This document shows, piece after piece, positions 21,977 to 34,301 of a stretch of 64,000 nt of DNA. The stretch spans positions 763,106-827,105 of the forward strand of contig CACVBU010000674.1 of the NCBI GenBank assembly GCA_902728285.1, in the 5' to 3' direction. Below the pieces are notes generated by a model that had not been told where the DNA came from, searched no databases, and worked only from the letters and a program-made list of their open reading frames with translations. How positions within the stretch are numbered: the first letter of the stretch is position 1; the number at the start of each line of letters is the position of its first letter. The translations under genes were made by a program, and so were the position numbers. The stretch is from Clytia hemisphaerica. Lineage: Eukaryota; Cnidaria; Hydrozoa; Leptothecata; Clytiidae.

Positions 21977-22639
21977 CTTTCTCAATGTTCCAACCAGAGT
22001 AGGATTCTATTCGAAGCCGGGCTCCGAATACCCCAACGGAACCGGAGTACGGCTTCGGATAGCCTATTGTTTAACTCCGGTTAGAAGCTAATACTCTCCC
22101 GTAGATGTTTTGAAATTGAAAACGAAAGCAGCATATGGTGAAGCACGAAAAGTAAGAGCATTCATTTTTTCACATTATCTTTTTTACATTATTTGCCTAA
22201 GCGTTGAGAGAGGGATGAACTAAAAGAACTAAAGTCTTTACACAAGGACTCTATCCATTCCATTGATTAGCCCCAATTTTAACTAACTGGCCCACCACCA
22301 ACACTGACTGTTCTTGATATTGCATTTGTATGGTTTCCCCAGGTATTATAATATTTCTGGGGTTGTCAAGATTTTTTCAAGGAGTTACCAGCTAGATCTT
22401 GGATCGTGTGCTGCTTTTAAACCTTTTCTGTATATGATTACATCTTTATTTTTTTAGATTATCTGGCCTTTGCTGTGACCACTGTTCACCTGGAAAATGG
22501 TTCATTGGATATCCAGATGCTGAAGCTTTTAATAATGTACTTTTCACTTGTGAATTCGTAATAAATATGCAAAGAAAAATCTGTTTCTTATCGATTTTAT
22601 TTTTGAAATTAAAAATTAATGTTGTAAGGTAATTTTTTT

Positions 22640-23035
22640 TATCGCTGTCACACTCCGGACACTCCGTATAGCTGTAGGTGTTGAAAGTCTTATAAGATGA
22701 TATATATATTACACTTTTGCCACACTCCGTATAAATTTAGAAAAATGTTATAAGGTGTTCTTTAATACTCCGTATAAGCTAGCGAATATGTAATATGTGA
22801 TTGGTATATTATGAATGTCCTACTCAGGATGGCTAGCCCAACTCCGTATAGCCTACGAATATGTAATATGTGATTGGTATATTATAAATGTCCTACTTAG
22901 GATGGCTAGCCCAACTCCGTATAGCCTACAAATATGTAATATGTGATTGGTATATTATGAATGTCCTACTCAGGATGGCTTGCCCAACTTCGTATAGCCT
23001 ACAAATATGTAATATGATGTGATTGGTATAGTCGC
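22640..23035. repeat. 73-bp tandem repeat with ACTCCGTATA motif
   Basis: Units start at 22784, 22857, 22930 and 23003 (partial), each like GAATATGTAATATGTGATTG... and ending CCCAACTCCGTATAGCCTAC. The motif ACTCCGTATA also occurs upstream at irregular spacing (about 22670, 22725, 22767), suggesting an older repeat field. Confidence 0.85.
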
Positions 23036-23636
23036 TTAATAGAGTGCTGATTTTGAATTTTAGAAATTCGTTTTCCTGAGTTTATTCCAAAAATTTGTAT
23101 CACGCTTGGGTTCCGAAGAGGATTTTTCTGCGGTTTTAACTATGTTTTAAGGCTATAATTATAAGTAGTTAGCGATTGCATTTCCAATTGATTCACTTGT
23201 TTGTAGAGCTCTCCATTGCAGTTTATCCTTTAAATTTCTTTATTTTCTAATTGGAGGGCGACACTAATAACAAAAGGGTGGTGTTTATATTGAAATCCAT
23301 ATTTTAGTTGAGGCACTTAGGAAGGCGTTTATAGAGTCTGGCACTAAATAGAGGAAAGACGGTATCTGTTTGGAAATAGTACAAAATTTTGCTAAATCGT
23401 GAATTTTGATTTTACCACTTAAAATTTATAAAGTTGTGAAAATCGCAAAAATTAAGTCCTGCGAAACACAACTTTAAAATTTTTTTTTTGCGACTGACAA
23501 AATTAGTTCCTTTAAGGTATTTGGTATTACCTGTAAATTATTAGAGCATCCCACAGTATAGTATTAAAGTAAAGAAAAGAAGAAAACAAACTTTTGTAAC
23601 AAATGAGATGAATTTGACATTAATTTTCTTTCTTAG

Positions 23637-26600
23637 TACCAAGTTTCAACCAAACGAGGGGGGACCACCCAAGAAGAAGTTTTACAAGCCAAAGGATACA
23701 TGGACTGCAAACTTTTATTGTTTAGCAGAAATGGGTGCTACCCACACTCCTTCCTCTGCCGAAAACCAAACATTTACAGATGCTGGTCTTGGTAAAAAAA
23801 GTATACAGCTGAATAACAAGGCTAGCCATTTAGATTTGGTGCTAATGTTAGAGGAGGAATATCCAAAACTTGCAACCACCAATGGGCGCTTTATGCTGCA
23901 TAGAGCAGAAGGTGGGGGCAGTGGTAAAAGGAGGCTAATCAGAATTGCAACTGGACCATGTGGATACTCTGTGCCTTATTTGAAAGATTCATGCAACATT
24001 GGGACTGCAACGATCTATGTAGTACCAATTCAAGAATCTCTAGATATGACAAAAATAGTCACAGTAAGTTTTAAGTTCTTTAACCAATCATCATGTGATT
24101 GTCTATTAGTTGTACTCAAAAAGTTTTAGTTTCAAATATTGACTTTTAGGAGCTTTTTCTGCTATTGAAAAGGTTTTTGTTTACAAGTTGGAATAAGCAA
24201 GAAGAAATGTCACTTTTCTTCCTAAGAATTGGCAAATGCTCAACGCTAATTAATCTCAAATACAGTTGAGCTAGAATCTGGAGTGCCTAGTTTGTGTGTC
24301 CGCCAAAAATTTCAAACAGGAGTATGTGCTGCCCGACTTTTGGCAGTCAAACACTTAGAGGGACCAAAAGGGGTTGAATTTGAGAAAGAAATTTGAATTT
24401 TCATGAATTTCATGAACCTTATCAGGACTTTTTTCTAAAAATTTAGCCTGTTGAGGGTCATTTAATTTTTACAAATTTTGAACATCCAAAAAGTCACCAT
24501 CAAGGGCGACACATAATACCCGTACCCTCCGTTTGCCTAAGTGCCCCCGCCCCTGCTGAAGTTTACGTTGCGCCCTTCAAATTATTTTAAAGTTACTAAA
24601 GTTTTGAGCCCAATATGGTATGCGTGTTCTACACTACCTTAAGGGGATTATTATTCGTGGAGAAAATATTTTGCAGATTACTTGTAAGTTTTGGCCTTTT
24701 TTGGCTTGGGAAAGCCAAACTCGTGTCAAATTTTCTCATGAAAATTGAAAAACTCCTAGTAAATTGAAGGAAAATAGTAAAAAAAAATCAAGGTTATATT
24801 GCGCAAGCTGTCTTACAAAAATTAATACAAAAGGAATCAAATTGATTTTAAAAAATGTTTTATTTCAGCGTTCTTACTGCTCTCCTACTGTGGAATGTAT
24901 CTTCTGTGGGGACTTTGTCGAGCTTCTATTGTTACAGGAACATACCAAAATCTGCTCTAAGGTAACTTTTTTAAACTTTTGAATAAAGAGCTTTTTAATT
25001 TGATATTAAAAGTTACAGGGGTTTCATTAAAACATGGTACCATAGGGTACCGTAGACCTTCTGGTATACCCTGCCCTGAAAAAAGTTTGGAGTCAATGAA
25101 AAATATATAAAGTCACAATTAAATGGTGATGGTTTTGTGCTTGTTGAAAAAATAACTTTGACTTGAGAAATCTCACTTGAAAAAAGGTTAAAAATCCCTT
25201 ATTTAATTTCTAACCAATAGCTCCTGAAATATTTCTTTTCTCAAGTTATTCAACCTATGCCATTAAAACCTTTTCATCTTTGATCCACTGGGAGAGGATA
25301 ATTTGACATTTTTTCCCTTTAGGAAGTTTAATTTTCTTATGTCAAACTGTTTTCATTCATTATTTTATGTTATTTTTCTTATTCGTAGAACCCTGGAAAT
25401 GAACAGAAGGAGAATGGGCAGAATGATAAAGAGTGAGAGTTATGAGATTTTATTTGATTTAGATAAAGTTAGATTCACTCTGTCTCTTGGATAAGCTTCT
25501 TTTATTTCTACTCTGCTTGTTGCTTTATTTTCACCTATATCAGGTAGGTCTGTACATGTATCAACTTATTAAATGACAAGTTAATGTTTTCATTCTTCAG
25601 ATAAGATTCTTTTTTAAGTATGAAACACAATCCAATTCAAATTAGACTTTATGCCAAAAGTTATTTTTATTTTCTCTTTAATTTTAGAACTAGTCAATCA
25701 TCAACTTCAACAAGGACAAGTTCATTTGTAAATACTCACACAAGAAATGATGCACCAGTGTAAGTTTTAAGTTTTTTTGATAGATGATATTATTTACTTT
25801 TAGCCAGATTGATTCCTCACTTTGTTGTTTTTATGAACCTAAACTGTAAAGTTGGTTGAGCTGATCAAATATTTAGGATTTGCCCCCAATTTCTTTCATC
25901 TATTAAAATTGAGGATTTCAATCCCCCCACCTCCATTCAAGAGTGACCTTTTGATTAGGGGAGCACTATGATGGCAAATTAGTTTATCTTTTTTCTCAAA
26001 AAAGACCCTTTTTTTCAAGAACAAGCACAGTCCAATGCAAACTAGGCTTTATGCCAAAAGTTATTTTTATTTTCTCTTTAATTTTAGAACTAGTCAATCA
26101 TCAACATCAACTTCAACAAGGACAAGTTCATTTGTAAATACTCACACAAGAAATGATGCACCAGTGTAAGCTTTAAGTTTTTTTGATAGATGATATTATT
26201 TACTTTTAGCCAGATTGATTCCTCATTTTGTTGTTTTAATGAACCTAAACTGTAAAGTACGGTAAGCTGGTCAGCTGGCAAAAAGATATCTGAACATTTC
26301 AGGTGTTTATTTATTAGTGAGGACCACTTTGTTCCAAAAACATCCTTCGTGTGTACAGTTTTGTTAGATGCAAACTAATTTAGTTAGTTGTTGATTTTAA
26401 TCCATTTTCCTTCAACTTGTTCCAATGCGATGTCATAACTTGATATTGAAAATTATTAGAGGATGGGGCTTAATTAGGGGAAATACGGTAAGGCCTAAAT
26501 GAATTTTGTTTTCATAAGGATCCCATCAGCAATTGTGTTGTTGACTCAAAAACATTAGGTTCATTTGAAAGAGGACCTTGTGAACAAAAAGAATATTATT

Positions 26601-29600
26601 ACGAAAAACTAGCCTAGTTAAAAACAATAAGTATCATGCCAAATTTGCATTCATTCAATTTTTAGAGCCATGCCATTACAACCAAGGATTTCAACTGGTA
26701 CCCAACCAAGCTCAGAAATTATCGATATAACTTCAACTTTGTAGGTTGATCATTGGTGGTTACACCCCGTTTTATTTAAATTTCTGGAATCCTTTGGTAA
26801 CGTAACTAAAAAGAAGAGAATTTGAAAATTTTGATACGGTGGTTGTCTGTACGAGGAACAATTATGAAAGGAATGTTTAGATTGAAGCCTTCAATATAAA
26901 GTGTCTATTTTACATAACCCACTCAACATTTTACTGAGTTGTCTAGAATCGACAGCTTAAGATAAGCCTTTAAAACTGTAATCGCCATTTTAGATCTGTG
27001 TTCTCAAGAAATAAAGGTCAGACTGGTTCTCAGCAACATTCTGTTTCTGCTTCCTTGCCAGTACTAACTGCGTGGTAAGGGGAGGATGAAGGCAAATCAT
27101 CATTCAATACCAGCGCCTAGCCCCTCCCATCAAGAAACGACTGCGCACTTACACTGACTTATATAAAATTTAATTTTTCTTTTAGCTTAATGGCTGCTGA
27201 TACGGATGATGCCATCACCTCAGGACTCGCAGACTCAGTGTCCAAATATAACGCTATGTAAGACTAAAATATTTTAATGATAGTGCTCTGTATTGGTAAA
27301 ATATGTTTACAATTTCAACCCCATATGAAATCACCCAACCCTAATCAACCTACTTTTTTTCTTTTTACTTTTTTCATAATAGTGAGGTGGTGAAAACATG
27401 ATTTTCGGTGGAAATCTTTTTGGCAAATTTAGACGAAGAACTGCCTAACAATTTTGTTTTTTTCGACTGGTTTTTTTTATCTTTTTTGTAAATGGTCCTT
27501 TAAAAATGCCATTGTGAAAACGATTTTTTCCAAAAGAATTTTTTGGGCTCAAAAAATTATTTTTAGCCATAAGGAAGGATCAAAGCATTAATCATAGTAG
27601 GCTACGATGCATAAATCAATGTTGGGTCTTAACTGAATTATTTCTAATTTGCATGAGATGGATCAATTTTACTAATGAAATTGTATTTCTACAAATTATG
27701 TGAGTTGTTTGGTTTGAAATTTTCTGATTTGCTTTGCTTTCATTTTCATTTCCCTTCCAAATTTACCATAATATTACCTTTTTTCCATAGGAAAGCAACT
27801 GTAAAAGAATGGGAAAAGTGTGATATCTGTTATCGAAGACTCTCCCACGGCGATCTTTGCGTGGAACTTTAATGCGAAAGTGAAAGTGTTCTGCAAAATA
27901 CTAAATTCAAATATTTCGAATTCCCGGTTTTCATTCACCTGTACATAGTTAGTGGCGGAGTTATATCGTCTACACACAGTATTCTGTGTGTTCAAAACAA
28001 AATGGCGATGGAGATCGAACGTAATGAACTGCTGAAATTTTTTGAAGACACATTTCGGGTCACACAAAAAGCAATTTCCAAAAAATTGAACAGCAATAAT
28101 TCAATCAAAACAAATGCTGCCAATCCATACGACCGAACAGTAGAGTTACAAAAGATACATGTTTTGACATTAAAAAAGTACTTTAGTTCTATTCAATTTT
28201 TACATGGTGGTGCTGTCATTGATGCTTCTGAGGGTGACAATGTCAATGGTGTAGAAGATGACAGACAAAATAATTCAAAGAAGAACAAATGCGAATTACA
28301 TTATACGATACAGACACTTGTTGAACTGCAAAAGCTGTTCCCCATGGAATCGATATTAAAACATCATCATTCAGGCGATCTCACCTTAATTACCCCATGG
28401 TTGAAAGTTGTTGCTGAGATGAGTGTTATTTTTTTAGATAAAACTCGTGGGACCTTTGAGGAAGGTTATTTGGTTATTCCGCTTGCTAAATTGAATGAAT
28501 CAGAGATGTTAGTTTTTTTCCCAAGCAATGGGCTTGATGCCAATGATGAGATTCCTAGCTGGGTTAGAGATAAAACTCTAGGAAATTTACTAATTCGATG
28601 TGATCCATCCATCTTAAAGAAGACATCTGGTATCGGTACCGTCACATTGTCAGTTAAAGATGGTGATGAAGGACTTATTTTACGAAGTCAACCCATTTTA
28701 CCTGGTGATTTTTTAAAAGTGCGTAGTGAGTATTATCAAATCATTGGATTTTTCCAAGCTTATGATCAGCCTATGTACAATTCTGTAAGGTTCACAAAGA
28801 ATATCAAAAGAAATGCAAATAATGCTAATTATGACATCATCCACCAGCCTTATTTCAAAGGCAATGTAGCAAAGTTATCATGTAAAGCCTTAACACTTCA
28901 CCATGGTGTAACTATTGATTTTAGCAAACTTGATGAAAACAACTGTGGTACATTAAACATTGGATTTAAGAATGCAAGCTTTAATTTGTTGGGATTTCTA
29001 ACACACGATGTTGCTGTTTGATTTTTACTTGTTTTGATCTTCTTGAATTGCACTCTGTGGGATGTGGGATTTGTTTACGACTTTATTTTGCCATCATGTG
29101 AAGCTTACACAGTACATAAAAACTGAAATTCACCATGATTTATGTATTTTTGTTGCTACAAAGCAACTGAATTTATTTTGACGGTGCATGATTTAGAGTG
29201 CGTGGCAACGTCTTATGAACAAACGACAGCTTATTGAGCGTTTTTTTTTTGTTTATTGCATGTTATAGCTTTTTGTTTCTCTTGTTCACTTAAGGTTTAC
29301 ATACTTTTTTCAGATCTTATATTGTTTATAAACCTCCCCTACTAGTGTATCACTTATCTAAAATTTATCTTTATCTTTTTATCTTTATCATTATCTTTTG
29401 CTTGACTTTTAAATCTAAGTAGTCTTTTTGACTCTCTGGTCTCTAATTGATGTCCTGTTAATTCATATTCAAAATCCCCCCGTTCGAAGCAAGATTTTCA
29501 AAACTTGTTCATTTTGTCCAGATTCTTCTATAGCCCCATTTTCAAGCAATTTTAATGAAAAAGGCAAAAGTTAACAAAAATGCCAAATTTGATTTGTTTG

Positions 29601-32600
29601 AAATAACTCAATTTGGGAATTTATTATTTGTTTTTACATAAACCTGTTTGAACACTACTATGATAACTGGAAAAGAATCTGATTTCTGGACTAAGAATCT
29701 GGGACATTTCATTTTTCAGATACCTGGAGTTTTGATCTTTTTTTTTATATGGGGTAATCAGATTCTCAGTACGGAAATCAGATTCTTTACCAGTTCTACA
29801 ATATTATAGTTTTTTTCATTTTAAGCTTACATTAGTTATTCTTTTTACTCAAATTACCATATTTTTGTGAAGATGAAAATTTGAGTTGTTCGTTCAATTT
29901 TATTTTATTTTTTAACTTTATTTAGTTTTAATTGGATCGATACTTTTCACGAATCAAAGTCGCCTGAGCTAGATTTTGGAGTATTTTTTATCTTACATTT
30001 TTTTTCATAGTCTTATTATTTCCAAAAGAGCTATGTTTTGTTTATATTTATTTATGTATGGAGTAAGAAACAGAAAACAGAAACTTTTTATACATACATT
30101 TTATTTTATGTATATTATATAAAACCGAAAAGAGACTTTATATGCATTTCATTTATCAAGAAACAACAAATTTGTCGTCTCCATTTTTTTCTATACTTTT
30201 ATACAAAAATGTAGGTGTCGTCGTCACCAAAATTTAGGTTCCTCCAAGAAATTGTTTAAAAATCCTTCTGAGAACTGGTTTTCAAAATTCCAAGAAATTT
30301 AGTCCTTCCAACTTCTGAGAAATCGTTTCGAAAATTCATCCTTCAAAAACGTTGACTTCTGAAGTATAAGTAGTTCTCCTAATCTTAAACTTCTTTAAAT
30401 TTCCAAAAAAGGTGCCAGTATATGAAATTTTCGTCCTACTGTATAAGTGGGGAGAGTGAGCTTTTACAGAGGAACGGAATCAGCCTCTTTTTCGTCTTGA
30501 GTTTCGGAATTTGACGAAAAAATGGACAGAATTCCGGAATTAATTTCTTTTGACGAAGACTTGGTATTTAGCTAAACGCTCGTCGGATTTTCAGAGTCTA
30601 TATGAAATTAACAAAATTTCCAGAAATTTCTAGAAAAATCGTGAATTTCAAAGAAATTTTCGGTGGCGGAATTTTGGCTTTCTTTTAAGACGGTATACCG
30701 GAAATTGGATAAAAAATTAAAAACACCACCCTGTAGAATAATTATGTACCTTTGTAGTCCAGCAGAAAAACAATGATAAAACCATGCATAATTATTACAA
30801 TATGCATGATACAGTAATGATGCATGGCTGTATCATTGTTTTTATGGTTGGACTACATAATAGACCTTTTTTTAAAGAGGCAACCCTGTTGAATAATTAT
30901 GTAGTCCAGCATAAAAACAATGATACAGCCATGCATAATTACTGTTTCATGCATATTATAATAATTATGCACGGCTTTATCATCGTTTTTTTTTGCTGGA
31001 CTACATAATTATTCAACAGGGTGGCCTCATTAAAAAAAGGTCTATTATTCAATAGGGTGGCCTCTTTGAAAAAATATCTATTTTGACCGGCTTTTCTTGC
31101 CAAAATTGAAAAAATTTTTGATTTGCCAAAATAAGTCCGCAGCAAAATTTAAAAAGTCGTTGATTCTACAAAATTAATTCTCACCATTAGATTATAAAAA
31201 AAATTGGAATTCACCGTTCGTCAAAATTACCAGACGAACTCAATCGAACGGAATCGACGATCGAACCAGTCAAACCAAATTGAACGCAATCGACCGATTG
31301 AAATTCGATTGTTGAACGCAATCGAATCTCAATCTAACGTCAAAATTAATATTCAATTGCAATTGGATTGCGTTCGACGATTGAATCACAATTATTTGGT
31401 TGTGTTTGATTGCGTTCAATTGATTCGGGGTTTGATTTGTTCGATTGACACCGTCTGGACAAGTTCAAAACAAAATGTCCGCACCTTCATCAAAGGTCTA
31501 TTTTTACTAACACTAACAATTCCTGAAATTGAGCATGGATGTAAAATATAGTTTGGGCCAATAATTTGAAAGTTACAAAGTGTTTCCACTGTCCGGCAGA
31601 CTGTTATAACTTTCTTCAAATTGAGACTAGTGAATACAGGTAATTTTGACTCCAAAGTTAAGTCAAGGTGGTCCCAGCACGTATATAATATATAAAATGC
31701 AAATTTTATCAAAGTTAAAATATAATCACATCTGATTGAAAGAAAAAAGATCTTAATAAGATAAAGAGCAACCCTGCCAGGCAAGAAGGAGGATGCAATA
31801 TGGAGGGGAGCAGAAATAGTTTGGCCTTCTGTCAGCTTCTACCTGCCTTTTGAGGAATTTCAAAGCAAAGTCGCCATTTTGAATTTCTCAGGGACATCTC
31901 AAATTAGCAAATTACAGAATAGAATGTAGAAAATACAGTCTCTTAAAAAAAAATAAAATTTTAGCATATTTTCTTTGCATAACATTAAATCTTTTAATGG
32001 CAGTTGAATCTATAATAGTTAAAGGCTTCTTCAATCAAAAAAGTAAAAGTTAAAGTCAATTATACAGCTTAAATGAGGTACTTGTAATAAAATCCCCCGA
32101 AAGTATAGAATACTCCCCCGAAAGTATAGAATATAAAGAAAGAAGCCAAAGACAGCCAATTTCTCAGCAATACCCAATGTTTTTGTTCCATTCCACAGCT
32201 ATATCTACCATTTTGAAATTAGAGTTCAAATTAAAGAATGGTTGCTATGGTAACAGCAGAAAGAAAAGAAACATAACAAGCCACACAAGAGCAATTGGGA
32301 AGAAGCCGCGTTCAAACTTCCGCGCGCCTAAGCAAGCGCGGGCGGAAAAAGATCGCCGTATCCCTCTCATATGATGCGTTGCAAATGCAGGTTTCATCAT
32401 TTGTGCATCGAGGAATAGACCAAGAACAGCAAAAACTGCCCAACGTGTGGTACCGTTTCGATATCGGCCACTGTCAAGCGTGAATCCTATGATGATCTTT
32501 TACACATCTGGTACCACAAATTTTCAGATGTAGTTAACATTGACACTGAAGACAAATCTGACATTTCTGTGAGAAGATGTAAACTGTACACAGACACTTT

Positions 32601-34301
32601 GAAAAAAATACCAAGAATTTTTAAAAAAGGGTTAGTGCCCCTGAATGTAATGTTTACAGACGAGTTCTCTACTGATTATGGTGGTCCGACCAGAGAGTTT
32701 TTCACTGAAATATTTGGTTTGGTAGTTGGCAAGCTAGTCCATGGAGATAGTAGAAACTTTACATTTATTCACGACTTGGTGAGGTTGGGGAACAACGAAT
32801 ATTTGTATTTTGGGTTTATTACTGCTCTTGCATTAGTTCATGGTTGCCCTGGCCCTCGTTACTTTTGTAAATCTGTTGTTGATTTTATCTTCCTTGGAGA
32901 CGCTGAGCCCACGATTGAGGAGGTAGCTGATTCAGAAATGAAAGAGAAATTGAAAGAACTAAGAGAATGCAATGATCGCGAGTTGTTTGAAAATCAAATG
33001 AAGGTCTTCTTTGAAAGATTTGACTCCGGGTTTGTCGCAGCCACTGTATCATACGAAGAGAAAGATAACTTGTTAAAGATGATGGCGCGTCACCACGTAA
33101 TTTCTTGTGCACATGAAGAAATACCCCAATACATCACAGGCATCAGAATTGGTCACGTTCTATCAGCTCTAAAATGTCATGAAAGCAAGTTTCTAAAAGA
33201 GTTTATCTACGATGAGAAACTAATCACAGCAGACTGCATCAAGAGAATTTTTAAGGTACCTTTTTTATTCCTCCACTTATTCGACACTTTTAAAGCTTGA
33301 TTTCCGAATGTAAAGACATGTTTAAGGTTGCAACATATTTTCCAAAAAAATCCCTTTCTTGGTTTTTGATAATTTTGATAAAAGTTTTCCAGTTGTAAAT
33401 ACCGGAAATGGAGGTTTTACCTAAAGTTTTTTTTCAAGATTTTGCATTATCCTTTTGAAAGTCCCTAAGCTTAAACCCATTTATTTGATTTATTTTCTCA
33501 GCACGTGACTGTTTTGGCCTACATTTGTCTAAAAATTACGTTTTCAATTTAGACATTTTAATTTATAAGCAAACGAGTTGCTAAGGGCGCAGCTCTCAAA
33601 TTTCCTAAAAAATTAAGCAACTTGCTTAGCAACCCTTAGCCCTAAAATCTTCACAGAAACGTTTTTTCTCAGCTCACACAGTCTAAAGCAGCTCAAATGT
33701 CCCATTTGATGTTTAAAGTTTTAAGCAACATTACAAGAAACTTTAGCCCTGGGTTTCAAAAAATGCTTAGCAACTCCAGCCCCTGAACCGAAAATTGGTT
33801 ATAATAATTGCTTATAATAAATTTTGTAGTCAAATAATTTTTCAAAATACCATCTTGGAAATTGATTATCACCACTATCCATCAATTTGAAATACCTTAG
33901 AAATAATCCTTAGGTCGAAGGGAGGTATAATATTTAAATTTCATTTATCATGGTATCATGGCACCAAACTCCCATAACACCAAAACCTTGCGTTTTGTCG
34001 AGAAATTCATTTATTTTCAAAGCCATAGCCTCTTATCATTATATGTACATTAGATTTTTTTCTGATTTAGAAAGTACTATATCAAAATTACCCACACGAT
34101 ACTCTATAGGCTATGGCTGAGACTCAATACCTTAAGGGAACTAATTTTTGCGAAACTAATTTTCTTTATTAGGTGAAGTATTCGTCGATTCTAGAAGAAA
34201 GTCGCTTGGAGAAAGATGTTTATTATAACTTTCTAACAATGTTCGAAACGTTGGAAGATGCACCATGCGAAGTTGAAATTCAAGAATTTGAATCCGGTTA
34301 A
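23637..34301 (+). CDS. RING-HECT E3 ubiquitin ligase-like gene, probably defective
   Basis: Exons with GT-AG borders: 23637-24063, 24869-24961, 25389-25432, 25688-25759, 26088-26165, 26666-26740, 26994-27074, 27186-27257, 27791-27872, then 32371-33255 and 34173-34301. The first nine join in phase. Domains: an N-terminal region with GKKSIQLNNKASHLDLVL and GPCGYSVPYLKDSC; a C2HC finger (CIFCGDFVELLLLQEHTKIC, UBZ-like); Ser/Thr-rich exons; RING half 1 (EWEKCDICYRRL); RING half 2 (RCKCRFHHLCIEE...NCPTCGT); HECT N-lobe (FTDEFSTDYGGPTREFF, then LYFGFITALALVHG). Problems: the frame stops at 27870 inside the RING, a TAG (32416-32418) replaces the expected RING Trp, and the protein ends ETLEDAPCEVEIQEFESG without a HECT C-lobe or catalytic Cys. 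Known: RING and HECT are two separate ways of transferring ubiquitin. Start exon upstream not found. Likely decaying or a regulator. Confidence 0.7.
25617..26258 (+). repeat. Tandem duplication of one coding exon and its introns
   Basis: About 235 bp around exon 25688-25759 (25617-25849) recur at 26022-26258 around exon 26088-26165. Both exons encode TSQSSTS...TRTSSFVNTH and start and end in phase 2, so both can be spliced in. The second copy has one extra TCAACA (Ser-Thr). Confidence 0.85.
28002..29021 (+). CDS. Intronless gene of unknown function, 339 residues
   Basis: One long frame with a good start context (CAAAATGGCG at 28000; the ATG is the first in the open frame) and TGA at 29019. 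I do not recognise the family. Visible: an N-terminal charged helix-like part (MAMEIERNELLKFFEDTF), a middle segment ending in SWVRDKTLGNLLIRCDP, a possible beta-rich half (LVIPLAKL, GTVTLSVKDGDEG, LPGDFLKVRSEYYQIIGFF), and a C-terminus GTLNIGFKNASFNLLGFLTH. No signal peptide, membrane segment or Cys/His cluster. It lies in the same direction as the E3 gene, between the two halves of its RING, either as a nested gene in an intron or as part of a 4.5-kb insertion. The long open frame in AT-rich DNA argues for past or present selection. Confidence 0.6.
   Translation: MAMEIERNELLKFFEDTFRVTQKAISKKLNSNNSIKTNAANPYDRTVELQKIHVLTLKKYFSSIQFLHGGAVIDASEGDNVNGVEDDRQNNSKKNKCELHYTIQTLVELQKLFPMESILKHHHSGDLTLITPWLKVVAEMSVIFLDKTRGTFEEGYLVIPLAKLNESEMLVFFPSNGLDANDEIPSWVRDKTLGNLLIRCDPSILKKTSGIGTVTLSVKDGDEGLILRSQPILPGDFLKVRSEYYQIIGFFQAYDQPMYNSVRFTKNIKRNANNANYDIIHQPYFKGNVAKLSCKALTLHHGVTIDFSKLDENNCGTLNIGFKNASFNLLGFLTHDVAV
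29022..30723. other. No gene seen
   Basis: AT-rich non-coding DNA. At 29650-29820 a short inverted duplication is visible (AATCTGATTTC... and GAAATCAGATTC). Confidence 0.5.
30724..31064. mobile_element. Nested foldback MITEs
   Basis: Inner element 30877-31028 (152 bp): GAGGCAACCCTGTTGAATAA... faces its complement, with arms covering almost the whole length (TAATTATGTAGTCCAGCA; AACAATGATACAGCCATGCA). Outer element: CACCCTGTAGAATAATTATG at 30726 faces ATTATTCAATAGGGTGG at 31044-31060, with an additional hairpin at 30755-30860. All parts are one family, one copy inserted in another. Confidence 0.75.
31222..31442. repeat. Cluster of GAACGCAATCGA motifs in both orientations
   Basis: TTGAACGCAATCGA-type 12-14-mers occur several times on the left half and as complements (TTGCGTTCAATTGA, TTGCGTTCGACGATTG) on the right half, around a centre near 31340. 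Reads as an imperfect palindrome. No ORF of interest. Confidence 0.6.
31443..32370. other. No gene seen before RING half 2
   Basis: Non-coding, with a 20-bp direct duplication CCCCCGAAAGTATAGAATA at about 32094 and 32115, and a GC-rich 60 bp (32305-32360) directly before the RING half 2 exon. Confidence 0.45.

Noticed and set aside
22458-22533. Possible exon with SGLCCDHCSPGKWFIGYPD after a good acceptor
   Set aside because: Its phase does not fit the next E3 exon at 23637 (needs phase 2), nor the candidate exon ending at a GTAAGA donor near 22148; kept out of the gene model.
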